Source: Sacculina carcini (taxonomy: Eukaryota; Arthropoda; Thecostraca; Sacculinidae). Taken from it: a stretch of DNA of 64,000 bases. Location of the stretch: assembly GCA_916048095.2 (NCBI GenBank), contig OU696582.1, positions 7,103,270-7,167,269 of the forward strand, written 5' to 3'. Both the position numbers and the translations under genes were made by a program. Below, piece by piece: positions 29,118-41,702 of this stretch. The notes under the pieces were generated by a model, which was given only the letters and a program-made list of their open reading frames with translations, made no database searches and was not told the origin of the DNA. Each line of letters opens with the position of its first letter. The first letter of the stretch is position 1.

Positions 29118-32100
29118 GTACTGGACAAGACCACTCTCAACGACTACCTGGGAATAGAACAGCAAATTGAACAGTTTCACAGAGAACACGCCGGCGCCGT
29201 TTCACAGCTGGACATCAAAAGTCAAACCCTGGCCAATCTGAGAGAAAAACTGGCTCGACTTCAAGAACAACAGCGAAACAAACAGTTGGAACAAGAAAAT
29301 TCCGACAATTCAACGTTGGTTCAGTTTATTCATTTATTTATTTATCAACTCCGTAATGAGATCAGAAAGAATCAGTGTAAAATATTGGCAAATTTTCCGC
29401 GATATATTCAGTGAAATAAATTCAGGTAGAAAAATTGAGAAAACACACACATTATTAATTATAAATTTTAAACAGAAATTAATTGTAAATTTTGAGCTAT
29501 AATTGGAAAATTAATTTTAGGAATTTAAACATTGAATTTTTGGATTTTACACCGAGATTAATTTTTAATTTTAACAGGAATTGATTGTTCATTTTAAGCA
29601 TTATTTATTAAAATATTAAATTAATAGGTTAATTTCACCAAATATATTCCCTCAATTTATATTAAAAAATCCGATGTTTTTTGTTGTTTTCGAGAACAGT
29701 ATGAATTTTTATATACAAATAAAAACAAAAATCGCCCATTTTTCAAATGTTCACCGATCATATTTTTCCATTTCCTGCATACTAATTATTGTCTTAAATT
29801 CTAGTTTTCCCAAGCACATTTTCGGCGCCTGGTTGAGGTTCGGTGAAGGACATGCTGTCTTCCATTTCGTGAGAACTTCCACTAAAAACTCTCCAATAAA
29901 TCACCTCTAAGCCAACGGTGGTGTGTCTGTAAATGTAACATAGTTATTGGGAGCTGTAGCCGTAAATGTAAATTAGTTGAGCCGTAAATGTAGCGGAAAT
30001 ATTAATTATACACAATTTACTTGATAAAATTAAAATTAGTATTTATTATTACTGTTTTTTTCATTATTTAATATAAATTATCACTTGTTAAAATCTTAAG
30101 CGGTATAATTTTGTCTCAATTTGTGTTGATAGCAGACTGACGGCGGACAAGCCGACCACCAGAGCTAATCTACGCCGGATGAGCACGATAGATCAGCTGA
30201 CCGAGCATGACGAGCAGCAAATGGCTCAAATCAACGAAATGGTGAGCAAAAATAACAGATTCGCCAGCCTGATTTCCCGTCGAAAAAATAAAACGCGTGC
30301 ATCAGAAAACAAAAAGCATCGCAATCAGGAAATATAGAAAACTTGCAATTTTTAACACATTTTGCCATGTATAATTATTATATAATATATATTGGGTAAT
30401 TTTTATATTTATATAAATGCTTAATTATTGTATTAACACATTCTGATAATTAAGATTTCCAATAAAGTAACAAATAGAAAAAACAAACATTTTAAAATTT
30501 GACAAGCCCAAGTAGATGCCAATATAATTCAATTCAAATTCATAATTAATTGCCCTGCCATTCAATGGCTGATTCACAAATGACCCCTCAACGCACAACA
30601 ATCATATTTGTGTGTGTTGGTTTGTTGTTTATTGTCGGTTTCGAACCGAGAAAAACAGTCCAAAACAGATAAACATATGAAAAACCCAAATATGGAAGGT
30701 AAATATTTTTGAAAATTTAACTCATCAAAGACAACTTACAATGTGTGTTTTATTTTTAATTAATTCCAGTTTGTCTGATGCACCTTAAATTAGCACAGGG
30801 GTTAAGGTTAAAGGTGAAATGCCTAAGTGGCAGCTGCTCCACGGGAAGAAGCCGAAGCTTATGAACACACAGGTGTGTCCCGTGCAGCTCGCTGCCACAG
30901 CAAAACCAACCCTCTCCACGCTATGGCGCCACAAGAACGTAAGACGTATTAGAGAATCTCCCCAGAATGCAAGACACAACTCATGACTGATATCTGGTAC
31001 CATCATTTACTGCTGGGTGGACTGGGGCTGTTGAATTGTAGAATTCGCCCAATGAAATTCTGCTCCGCCGGGTTTCGAACCACGGACCTCCCGCTTGTGA
31101 GGTAGGTGTGCTAACAACTACACCACGGAGTCCGGAAGACGGTTTTGAATTGTTTCACTGTTCACATCCTTCTCTAACCAGCAGTCAGTTCTAGCACCCG
31201 CGGGATTCTCGAGTTATTTGCAGCAATATTTCTTGATTAGGAAAATATATTCAAACATTTCTCTTCGCACATTGTTTGAGAGGTTTTAGCAAAAAGTTTT
31301 GTTACTAAAAATATATAGCATAGGTAAGAACTTGTATATTATATATTTTCACATGAATTCTCGCACCAATTAGGAACCAGACTCGCACCCCCTAGGAACC
31401 AGAATCGCACCTCCTAGGAACCAAACTCTCACCTCCTAGGAACCAGAATCGCACCTCCTAGGAACCAAACTCTCACCTCCTAGTAGTTAAGAAGCCCTCA
31501 GTTAACATATTCCCGCAGTAAATCTCCTATTCACGCGCGTTTGTGCACGTGCTCAACAGGAAATTGCGCGACAGGAAGTTGACGAAACAGCCCGTCAGGT
31601 GGAGCTAGTATCGCAGGAAGTGGACGAGCTGGAGCGGAAGTCAGAGAGACTTCAGCAGCTGCATAACAGACAAGACGCCCTGCTCAGTCAGTCTGCCATC
31701 TAGACTGCGGCCTAAGATTGAAACCGCAACCACTGCAAAACCTCTATTTGAGCGGCATGCTGTTCTATTTTTCAAACCTTCCACTGTGGGGTCGTTCAAT
31801 TAGAGGGAGCCGCTCTATTTTTCAATTAGCTGCTCAGAATTTTGAGGAGATTCGGTATATTTTATGAAAGAAAAAAGAGCCAGTTAACGTATGCATATTT
31901 ACTTAACAAAAACACAAACACAGGGTGATTACTGGTAACTAATCACAAATTTATCAATAAAATTATAAAGTAGTTATATTTTTCAATAGTTCCCCTAATG
32001 TGCCGTTCTATCAGAAGTACCGTTCAAATAGCGTTTACTATATCTTTGCATTGAAATCTTTCACAACAATTCAATTGCATCGAAACGTTTTTATATTTCA

Positions 32101-34940
32101 AAGAAGAAAAAACAAAAGCGAAATAATCAAAATTTATTTGAATGTCTGTAAATATAATTGATTGCATTTTTTCTCTAATCAACGTATCGAATTAACGCTT
32201 CCCAACTGAAAAATCGAAAAAAGTTGAAGAAACGAAGCGAAATTCATATGCCTCGCGTGTATTTATGTATGTATGTGTGTGTGTCATATGAAAGGTCGAA
32301 TTTTTGGCAGTGAATATGGAAGCGCCAAAGAAAGACAGCTGGAACAAATGCTGGACACATTGGAACACCATACGGCTCGCATTGTGGAGGCCCACTACAA
32401 GGTGAATATTTCACCTCACCTGCGCCGTGAATGTCTCACTTGACCTCATTTTGACATTTTGACATTCATTTTACGCTGGTACGCTCAACACAAATGCAAA
32501 TATTAAGTTGTGATGAAATGTGTTTCATGCCATAACAATATTTCTAGTAGACATTTAAGGAATAATAGTTGTATGGAAGATTTAGCGTTGAATGATATGA
32601 AAGTGTGTGCAAACTGCATTGTTCGAATAAAAGATACATGGATAGTCTGTATTTCGCACTCATTTGATATACCCAACGATATACACCTCCATAAATAAAT
32701 CAATACAGTTGTCACACTTCTAATAATAAGATAAATGGGAATATATTGCACATTATCAATCAGTTTTCATTATGGGCAAAACGATTTCAATCCAATGTTC
32801 GCGCAGCCGTCATGCATGATCGATGTTGAAACTTTTACAGTGGCAGCAAGCGCGTCTGATGATGGAGTACGCATGTCGCCAACTGACGGCTGCCGTTGAC
32901 AAATGGAAACAACTCAAACAAGCAGAAACAGAGTACGTGAATATACTAACTTTTCTACTAAATTGATTGTACCGCTTTTTTGGAAAACTTAGTTAATATG
33001 TAAAGTTAATGGAGTTTAACACATTTATGATAAGCATTTATAACATTTAATCAAATTATATAAATGATTAAGATTACTAAAAAATCAATACATTTAATTA
33101 AATATATTTACGACATTTATAATCCAAAATAAATCCTGAATAATATTAACAGATTAGTTGCAGGATAAGTAATTTATGGTTTAAAGGTACCATTTTGCCG
33201 TGGTGACTTATGATGACTAATTGTGACTTATGATAGCTTGAGGTGAACTATGACAAATCATGGTAACTCTTGGAGCAGTGTACTGGCCTATGATGATATA
33301 ATATGACGTGTAGCGAAGTAAAATGACGTGTAGTGACGTTTAGTGACATGTAGTTACGTGTAGTTGACGTATAGTGACGTTTAGTGACATCTAATTACAT
33401 GTAATGACATGTAGTAACATGTAGTGACATGTAGTGACATGTTATGACGTGAAGTGACGTGAAGTGACATGTTATGACGTGTAGTGACGTTTAGTAGCGT
33501 GTAGTGACATGTAGTGACGTGAAGTGACATGTAATGGCATGTAGTGACGTGAAGTGACATGTAATGACATGAAGTGACGTGAAGTGACATGTAATGGCAT
33601 GTAGTGACGTGAAGTGACATGTTATGACGTGTAGTGACGTGTAGTAGCGTGAAGTGACATGTAATGACATGAAATGAAGTGTAGCGACGTGTAGTGACGT
33701 GTAGTAGCGTGTAGTGACGTGTAGTGATGTGTGGCGACGTATAATGACGTGCGGTGACATGTAGTGACATGTAGTGACGTGTAGTTATATGTGGTGTCCT
33801 GCTAGAGACGTTGATGAACGCTACATCCTGGCCGCCGACACCCGAGACAATTTGGTGGCGGCCGCACAGAACATCGACGGAGCGCATCACTACTTGCACA
33901 ATGTAGAGTTGCCAGCGTGCAACGCCCCAGAATTGGCAACACTCCACAAGGTTCGTTCCACATCACAAAAATAGCAATTCTCTATCATCATTATTATTAT
34001 TATTATTATTAATTACAGGTAAAACCAGTGGCATGAGAAGAGTGGAAACACTATTACCAGCCTGCGAAGTGTCTCCATGTACCGGAAGCGCCCAAAATAG
34101 CTGTGGATAGTTTGTTTAGCTAGTATGTGAATGCAAGAGCGGAGGTATCGTTTGATCACCATCAACATTGAACATTATCAATATGTGCGTGTGTGTGTAT
34201 GTGTGTGTATGTGTATGTATGTATGTATGTATGTGAGTGTGTGCGTGTGTATGTATGTATGTATGTGTGTGTGTGTGTTCGTGACCGCTTGGTTTGTTGC
34301 AGGCTATCAACTACGTCTTCACTGATATGCAATCTGAGGAGCGGTTTGAGCACGCACTCACGTGCTACTCGATTAGTCTACAGAGAGCCGCCTCGCTTCT
34401 TCAGTGGATTGAAAAGGTGAGCTGGTCGTTTGATTGGGAGCCACTACACTTAGCGCGTATAAACTCTGTCCACTGAATTCGCTCAGGCGTGCTGAGAGAG
34501 AGGAATGGGGCTCTGTTGTGGTGTGGCAAGAAAGAGTTTGTGAGCATTCATTACAGAGGATGAGTGTAATGCTTTAATTTCGCTAGTAATGCTTTAAATT
34601 ATGCTTTAAATGTCCCTTATATGTCCTCCTCTGTAAATTATAGCTGACGCGCAAATGAGGCTGTGTCGTTTGATTCAAAGCGTACCTGCCTTTCCTCTCT
34701 TGTGTTTTTCTCTTTTCCTTCGTGCGAATATCCAAAGGGAGAGAGAGCAATAATCCATCAGGTTTGCCACCTGCCTAGAATTACACCTATTTCTTCCTGG
34801 AACTGAAAAAAGGTTTGTTCAAAGCGATCAGGTAGGACCCAGATTCCTTAAGAGCTCTCTTTCTTATCAGTGGAATAAATACGAACAAGACAGTGTGGAT
34901 TTGTGTGGAATCTCAATTTTATTGGTTTTACTTGATAACT

Positions 34941-34995
<55 letters not shown>

Positions 34996-37900
34996 AACAC
35001 GCATATCGTTGTCTTAACATTAATGATTACCAAAAATTACGACAAAAAATATTATTGTCTGTTTTATGTATCATTTCAGCTGGAAAATGAGACGATAAAG
35101 CACTAATATGAGACATTGACGGCATTTCTGTGGAAGCACGCGGAAATGTTCCCTGAGTATCAGTGGCAGCGCCAGGGGGGAGCTAGGGGGGCTTGAGGCC
35201 CCCAAATGTGTCCAGCTCCCCGACAATTCTGAGCATAAACATTTGATGTGTACTCGTAGTTCTTTCTTAAGGTGATCATACGTCCTCTTTTTCCCGGACA
35301 TATGCTCGTTTTGGGGGCTGTTCGGCTTGTGCGGATTATATATGTGAAATACCTTAAATATCAATACCTCCAATATCCGAGATTTGTATAATTAAAGTAA
35401 TTTAATTCGATATGTTCCCTCTGCGAGTGTATAATAGTTTGGTCCGTGTCTGAAAAAACGCCAATAAAAACATTTGTTATGTATCTACATATGTATCAGG
35501 TGAATTTTTCAATGAAAACCGAAATGTTTCGCTCGCGCACAAAAGTGTCCTCATTTTCAGGATTCACAATATGGTCGCCCTATGTTCGCCAAGTCCTCGC
35601 ATTTCTCCCTTGGACCCACCACCAGAAAAATCCTGGCGCCACCACTGATGAGTATCTCACTCGCAAAAAATATGTATCACTAAAAGTTTCAGTGCAGCAT
35701 AATTGTCATTCAAACCCAACATCAGTTATATTAAATAAATACAAATGATGTATATTGAATACAAATAAATACATATTTGATAATTAATAACAATGAATAA
35801 TAAATACTTGTTATTTTCTTGCTAGGTGATTGATACAACAATAGCCGACTATCTTTCTGACTCGAGGGCTCGCACTGCTGAGACAACAGCGGCGCTACGA
35901 GACGAAAGAGTGGCGCTGATCAAGAGAAAGGTGCGCCACTGCACGTCGCATTAAAAATTGATAACAGCTGGATGATTTGATAAAGGAATAAGGAATAAAC
36001 AGAGGGGTACGATTTACAATTTCAAATGAAAAGCACTGCAATAATAGTAATAATAGTAGTAATAATAGTATTGTAATAAATAGTACTGTATTTCTGTCTA
36101 CAATTATGTATTCCAATAATATTTTCATTCGAGTTAGCGCTAAATTTGACCTGCAGAATCTCCTAGTCAAACGTTCCATATTCTTGAGCAAATTATGGCA
36201 GTTTTAACTTCCGACATTTGTGGATATAACGTGTCATTTAAAAGAAGTGAAAAAATTGACAATAATAACAATGCAATTAAATGGCGAACGCATGCGACTT
36301 TTCAGTAGATCGATTTATGTTCCTGAAACGAATTTAAATGAAAACTAGAAGGTACAATCTGTAAGAACATACAAATTGATACATGTCTTGACATGCCTTA
36401 ACGTCCGACTTTTGTGTGTCCAAATTCATGCCAGCATTACAAAAAACCTCAAACAACAGAAAACTCTAAAACCCTAAACCCTAAGCAAGAACCAGAAAAC
36501 AACGGAGAAACGTTACAACCCAAGCAAATACTGATTTTCCCGGATAAGCAAACCTTTTTGGGGGCTAAATGTCCTCTTTTTGGGGGCTGTCCGCCTGTCC
36601 AGATTCACTTGATACAATCCTTCAAATGTCCCGAGTTTATATAGTTTGAGTAGCTAAGTTAAATGTATTCCCCGGCAAGTGTAGTTTGGTACGTGGCTAA
36701 AAAGTCACTGGAAATACTTTGCCTACAAAAGTATAATTTTAAATAAAAATGCCATTTTTCAATGAAAAGCTACATTTTTTGAGCGCGCACAAATATGTCC
36801 TCATATTTAGAGATTCTTAATATGATCACCCAAGAACACAAGAGGTATGTGCGGAGTCATCCACTGTGTCACGACAGCCATTGAAGCTGATTGATGGTTT
36901 TCTTTATCAAAGGTGGAGGAGATATGGGGGCCGAACGTTGAGGTGGAGATTCAAATGATGGCTGGGTTGGAAGCCGCCGACACCAAGATGCCGTCGCCAG
37001 TAGCTCTCAGTCACGCAGAAGTCATGAAGACCTCATCCTGTGTGAGTTTGTGATCGATAAGACAACCAACGTATCTTAGACTAGACTTAGACTAGACTAT
37101 TTTGGGCCAGACTAGAATAACGTGCGATCATCTCTTCCTTACTGAAGACGTATGCAAATCACTAGAAACCAGAAAAATCAGAGTTTGTAATAGCTTGAGC
37201 ATTGCAGCTGCGTGGTGTATCATCTTCAAATGGAGAGATTGACAATTAATTCAAACTTCATGCTCAATTTCAAGCATCAAGTGAAAATGTTTAGGGACAA
37301 CGTCCCGCCCCTTAGTACCCCTAACAATTAGTAAGTATAGTTACTCACGGATGATGTCAGTATACATGTCCTTTAACTCCTTCACATGTCAATTGTCCTT
37401 TGTCCTTTAGCAATGTGTGTCCTAGCTCGGCCTTCCATGTTTCACGTGTGGAAAGAGATAGCTCTGTGGCGATGGTTCGTGAAAACGGAACATTACTAGG
37501 CGTCAGTGGATCCACACATCTCGCGTTCGCGGCAACATGTATTTACAAGCCTTTTGAAAATCTGCCTCAAGACGTTTAGAAAATACCACTCGAGGTGTTT
37601 GTAGGTAACACCCGATTCAATGCTTGACCTGACAAGAGATTTGTTGATTGGCAGACCGGAACAGTGAAACCCCTGCAAATTGAGACCGATGTGATGCAGA
37701 AGAACAGTCTGGCTCCAGTGCCCGCCAACGAAACCATTTTTGGCCGATCCTACGCCGACTTAGAAGGTACATCTAACTTACATCTGGCTTCAATAATTAG
37801 ACATCTGGAATTGGTAGACATCTGGCTTCAATAATTATAACTAAACCATTTCAACCAAATCATTGCAGCCAAGAGACTTAGTAGAACAGGCACGGTTGAA

Positions 37901-40462
37901 TGAAAATTCATCATATTTTACTTATAAATAATTGTTCGTACTAACCATGACAGCAAATATGCTGGTATGTTTAGTTGATAGAGCTGATTATGAATAATTC
38001 ATGCCGTTCACATACAATCACAAGCTACCTAGCAAAATTAAACTCTGAAAGTAAAGAAACATTTCGTTATGGCGAGAAACTATTTGAAATAAAGTTCCCA
38101 TCATGATATTGCATCGCTTTATAAGAGTCAAAAGCACACAAAGGTTTGCCAGACAATATAAGAGAACAATCATTATGCTCAGTTTCACAGGACTGCTTTC
38201 AAGACTCTCCAATCTCGGTTGAATGAGATTAAAAATAGATTGTACCAGTAAAAAAGAGAAATCACACCCAGAAGACAGGTCGGGAACGCTAAGTCGGTAA
38301 CGATTTTGTGTGCAAGCGGGGTGTAATGGCACACTGCAATGGAATCACCATAGAGCACATAGAATTGCAAGCAGGTCTAACAAAGGCACATCCAAAGAAG
38401 GCCCATAAAATACACCGCAGAATTTAGCAGGAAAACAAAATCCGCGTATGAAACCAAGCATTGAAATCCTGTTGTGTCGCATTCGAAGTACCAAGTGGAA
38501 GTATTAGTAGTGTAACCAACAGAGGATCACGAAGCCAACACTTGTCTAATGGACACACACACACACTCTCTCTCTCTGGGGAAATACACACAGCGGCTAG
38601 GTCTAATTGCATTGTTGACTAGCAGGGCGATGGTCTCATACAAAAGGTGTGCACATTGCATGCAATTTTGATGATGCTTTTGGCGTTGTGTCATCTCATC
38701 AACTAGAATCTCAGCCGACGCGACAAACTCAAGGGAGATTATGTCCGCACACCTTCGCATATAATGGGGTGTATTGTTATTGGCATTTTAAGTGTGTACG
38801 GTAAAGCCTGTTGAGACTATATAACACACCCCTCCACAGCCAAGTTACTAACTTACTCCCGCTAGACTCAAGCGAAGAGGCTGATAAACAAACTCGGGCC
38901 AGGATTCGAACCGTGAGCCTCAGGCACGAAAGTTCAGCGCCTAAGCCACTGAGCTACTTAGCAGCTTTTACATTCGACTTTAAAATTGAGTCTCTTGTCT
39001 GATCTGTGTAAGTCGCTGTGTTAGTTTAGAGACAATTCAAAAGTTTCCCAGTAAATGAGAGATTATCCAGCCTCTATACAAGCAAGACTGTTGATCTTAG
39101 AGTCTGGAAAAATTGAAAGCATTTAAATTATGGGAACAATGCTTAAAACACCAGAGATTCATATGAATCAAGAATGTGATACGATAAAAGTGCGTTTGCG
39201 ACTATACGTATTAATACGGATTGAGCAAAAAAACAAATGAAAACCAGCAAATAAAAAAGATTAGACATAATTAAAAATACAAAAATTACTCCTATCTCAC
39301 TGACAAAATCACAAAAACAAATATTACTAGCTAAAATATACCAGTGAAACTTATATTACAATCCAGTGAATGATGTAGGATTAATGTGCAAGTTACCAAG
39401 AATTAAACAAACTGTATGGAAACACAAAAACAACTAAAACCCTTCAATCTGACAGAACAAAATGATATGTACGATTTTGTGGTTTATTAAAGCGTGATGT
39501 TACCTTGTGGCGAAAATAAAAAAACACAGCAAAATAAAATAAAAACTATAAATTGTAACATCTAAATTGTAAGCTAATTTTCATGTTGGCAAGTTGCCAT
39601 AAAATTGCACGCTTTTCATCGTCAATTACGGGCACCCGTTACAGTGGCGGCGCCAGAATTTTTCTAGTGGGGGGCTGAGGGGGTTAAGGAAAAAGGTGCG
39701 GGGGTTTGGCGTAATTTGAGGAACTATACACTAGAAATGTTCATGGTGAGGATTTTTGGGACAGACTTAGAGGTGGCTTGGCACATTTGGAAGGGCTTGG
39801 AGGAGCTGAAGCCCCCCTTGGGGTCGCCACTGGCCCTTGTGTATATATTGCGTTTGTTTGCGTTTACAGAGGAGTTATCGAACATGCGCGCACAACACGC
39901 ACGCGAACTGGAACATTTCAAACTGGAACAGAACAGACAACAACTACGCAGTCGCACCAATCTCCAGGTAACTGATCACTGGTAACTGGTAATTAATAAA
40001 TGATAACATTAGCAACATAAGCAAATGACATATACACTGTAGCATGGACATAAGAGACCCGGATTTAAGAGAACCCCGGTTATAAGAGTATTTCTTCGGA
40101 CCCGTCTTCTATGCTTGATGTGTAATTTTCCCCGGATATAAGAAAACCCCAGATATAGGAGACTCTTTCCGCTCCCGACAACACTTTTACAGCCGGGATA
40201 CACCGTACAGAGATCACAAGTTACACGGTTGATAAAGAGATGTTTGAACTTGGGTCGCTGCAAAAAAATTCGGCCGAAAAAATTCACAAGAAAATTGTCA
40301 TCCGCCGGGAAAAAAATTTAAGAAAAAACGCTATTTCACAACTGTAGTGTTGCTACTTTTGTTGGGCAGGAAAAACTGGAGGCGCGCAGACAGACACGCG
40401 CCATGAGGACCCAAGAACTACAAGAAAACCAACAGTTGAAACACTCCACGATTCTCGAATGA
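29118..40462 (+). CDS. Uncharacterised coiled-coil protein, 12 exons, 5' end unresolved
   Basis: Exons 29118-29314, 30136-30241, 31560-31686, 32295-32401, 32841-32932, 33806-33950, 34303-34416, 35826-35930, 36913-37041, 37655-37766, 39870-39967 and 40370-40462 join in phase to about 474 residues and end at TGA 40460-40462. Exons 1-3 and 11-12 are Glu/Gln/Lys/Arg-rich heptad-like sequence (LREKLARLQEQQRNKQLEQE; EKLEARRQTRAMRTQELQ). The middle is a helical domain with RIFGSEYGSAKERQLEQML, YKWQQARLMMEYACRQL, DTRDNLVAAAQNIDGAHHYL and QSEERFEHALTCYS. No signal peptide or membrane segment is seen. I recall similar conserved arthropod proteins but cannot name the family or a function. The exon 3/4 junction has two in-frame solutions (31686/32295 or 31690/32311). 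The start codon is not identified. Confidence 0.78.
30785..31135 (-). mobile_element. tRNA-derived SINE 2, near full length
   Basis: The minus strand starts with a tRNA-Val(CAC)-like head (about 31131-31061): CTCCGTGGTGTAGTTGTTAG, anticodon loop CTCACAA, B box GGTTCGAAACC. A body of about 270 bp follows. Mispairs in the anticodon stem argue against a working tRNA. Located in the intron between coiled-coil exons 2 and 3. Confidence 0.75.
31361..31483. repeat. 22-bp minisatellite, about 5 units
   Basis: Tandem CTAGGAACCAGAATCGCACC-type units alternating with CCAAACTCTCACCTCCTAGG-type variants. It ends about 75 bp before the 3' splice site at 31559. Confidence 0.85.
31733..31860 (+). mobile_element. 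MITE-like repeat family R5, copy 2
   Basis: AAAACCTCTATTTGAGCGGC and GTTCTATTTTTCAAACCTTC as in copy 1, followed by further CTCTATTTTTCAATTAG sequence. Lies in the intron after coiled-coil exon 3. Confidence 0.55.
33290..33795. repeat. 10-bp minisatellite (GTAGTGACRT), about 50 units
   Basis: Variants of GTAGTGACGT and GTAGTGACAT (also GAAGTGACGT, GTAATGACAT) in tandem, running to within about 10 bp of the 3' splice site at 33805. Because 10 bp x 3 equals 10 codons, it creates a spurious long minus-strand reading frame. Confidence 0.93.
33988..34105 (-). mobile_element. LINE family B 3' end, copy 4
   Basis: ATT-repeat tail (33988-34010), then AATTACAGGTAAAACCAGTG, GAAGAGTGGAAACACTATTACC and CGGAAGCGCCCAAAA, matching 3450-3545. 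Antisense to the coiled-coil gene, between its exons 6 and 7. Confidence 0.7.
34942..34992 (+). repeat. (AC)n microsatellite
   Basis: About 50 bp AC repeat in the intron between coiled-coil exons 7 and 8. Confidence 0.95.
35161..35647. mobile_element. hAT-type element, 487 bp, with target duplication and nested insert
   Basis: Starts CAGTGGCAGCGCCAGG and ends CCTGGCGCCACCACTG. Flanks CTGAGTAT (35153-35160) and ATGAGTAT (35648-35655) match at 7 of 8 positions. The interior (about 35268-35587) is another repeat (GTGATCATACGTCCTCTTTT ... ATGGTCGCCCT), also present at about 36530-36835. Confidence 0.8.
36530..36835 (+). mobile_element. Dispersed repeat family R7, second copy
   Basis: Shares GGGGGCTGT, CCGAG/CCCGAGT and the end block CCTCAT-TTCAG/TTAGAGATTC-AATATG(G/A)TC with 35268-35587. 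Non-coding; terminal structure not resolved. Confidence 0.5.
38895..38966 (-). mobile_element. tRNA-derived SINE remnant 3
   Basis: The minus strand has the A box TAGCTCAGTGGCTTAGGCG and B box GGTTCGAATCC with tRNA-like spacing. Body possibly to about 38805. In the intron between coiled-coil exons 10 and 11. Confidence 0.65.
39642..39832. mobile_element. hAT-type MITE just upstream of coiled-coil exon 11
   Basis: CAGTGGCGGCGCCAGAATTT at one end and GGGTCGCCACTG at the other; internal sequence similar to 24801-25071. No convincing 8-bp duplication. Ends 37 bp before the exon at 39870, so it must supply or displace the branch-point region. Confidence 0.75.
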
Positions 40463-40654
40463 AAGCACACTTCCTCCACTTCGCTCTCGTCATAATATTC
40501 CACGTGCACGCGAAATTATCGAGTTTTTGGGAAGGCATATATTTTTGCTTGCTAATTAATAGAAAAACTCTGGTAATAATTTCAAATTAATCGTCCATGC
40601 CAAATCTTATGCACGTTTATCTAGTAAACATGAATCTAATGATCGTCACACTAT

Positions 40655-40660
40655 ATTAAA
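40655..40660 (+). terminator. Candidate poly(A) signal ATTAAA of coiled-coil gene
   Basis: ATTAAA about 190 nt after the stop at 40462. Chosen only by position; no downstream element was verified. Confidence 0.3.
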
Positions 40661-40944
40661 AATACATAAATAACTTTTCGCACGCAAATCGCTCACCAAA
40701 ATCGCTGGACAATGGGGAAAAATTGATGCAATTCTATTTCAAAAGTGTTTAAGCCAGAAATTCAGTGAAAATATGAATATATATAGTCGAGTGCACTTAC
40801 GCGTAATACATTACATTCTACAGGTTCATAAATATCTTATTGGACCAAATTTCAGACCGAAATTCAAAATTCCAGCTTGTTTGTGCATCAATATTTGTGC
40901 ATAGCATACACCGACACATTAAACCTATTCAAAAACACGTTTTT

Positions 40945-41109
40945 AATTCAAATTCATGCCGATCAATGTTTTTCCTATTCTCCATGGTCTAAATATGCTA
41001 AATATAAAAATTATTCTGTATTTTTGACCCCGGCGATGTCTGCCTCCCGAGCCGTGAAATATTCTGGCTCCATTTCTGTGTGAAAAATGACTCAAATCCG
41101 ATGCACTGC
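40945..41109 (+). repeat. Left arm of 160-bp imperfect inverted repeat
   Basis: TTCAAATTCATGCCGATCAA, CTGCCTCCCGAGCCGTGAAA and CATTTCTGTGTGAAAAATGA recur inverted at 43437-43595. The arms flank a transposase-like pseudogene. Confidence 0.88.
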
Positions 41110-41702
41110 TTTTTTTCTTTTCTTTTTTAAAGTTTATTCTACATCGTTATAGAGAATAACAAAAGAAAGTTGATGAAATTTGCTTACATAAAAATATAAC
41201 ATATACCTGATTATTAAATTTATTTTACCCTGTGGCGTGAATCATTTCATGTGTATTGCATCGCGTCATTGGCCATCATAATGAAATCTATTGTACTAGT
41301 AAGTCTATTAATACTAGCAGAGCCGTTGCGAGGAATTATGACCCCCCCCCCCCCAAAGGCAACACTTGGGGCCCCCATTTAAAATATATCACCAAATAAT
41401 GAATGTATTTATTATGCATAATCGCATAATACAAGCTAAGGTGAAAACATCTGAGCAAAAAGGTAAAGGCTATAAATAATAAATATGATAAATTTTAATA
41501 TCATACGTGAAGTAACGGGACCCCTCAAAATTCGGGACCCACCCCCGGGGGGTACGGGGTCGGTTGCTACGGCTCTGAAATACTAGGAAGCGCAAGTAGC
41601 GACGAGTGATCCTTATTACAGTAACACCAGCTTATATAGGTTATATACCAGGTTATATCATCTTCGACTACAAGGCGAAACATAATAAATAACCGTCATA
41701 AT

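Noticed and set aside
31061..31131. Functional tRNA-Val gene on the minus strand
   Set aside because: Mispaired anticodon stem and an attached SINE body indicate a retroposon head.
33381..33947. 188-codon minus-strand frame with HVTTRHYMSLHV-type repeats
   Set aside because: It is a translation of the 10-bp minisatellite plus antisense of a real coiled-coil exon; the 10-codon period follows from the DNA period.
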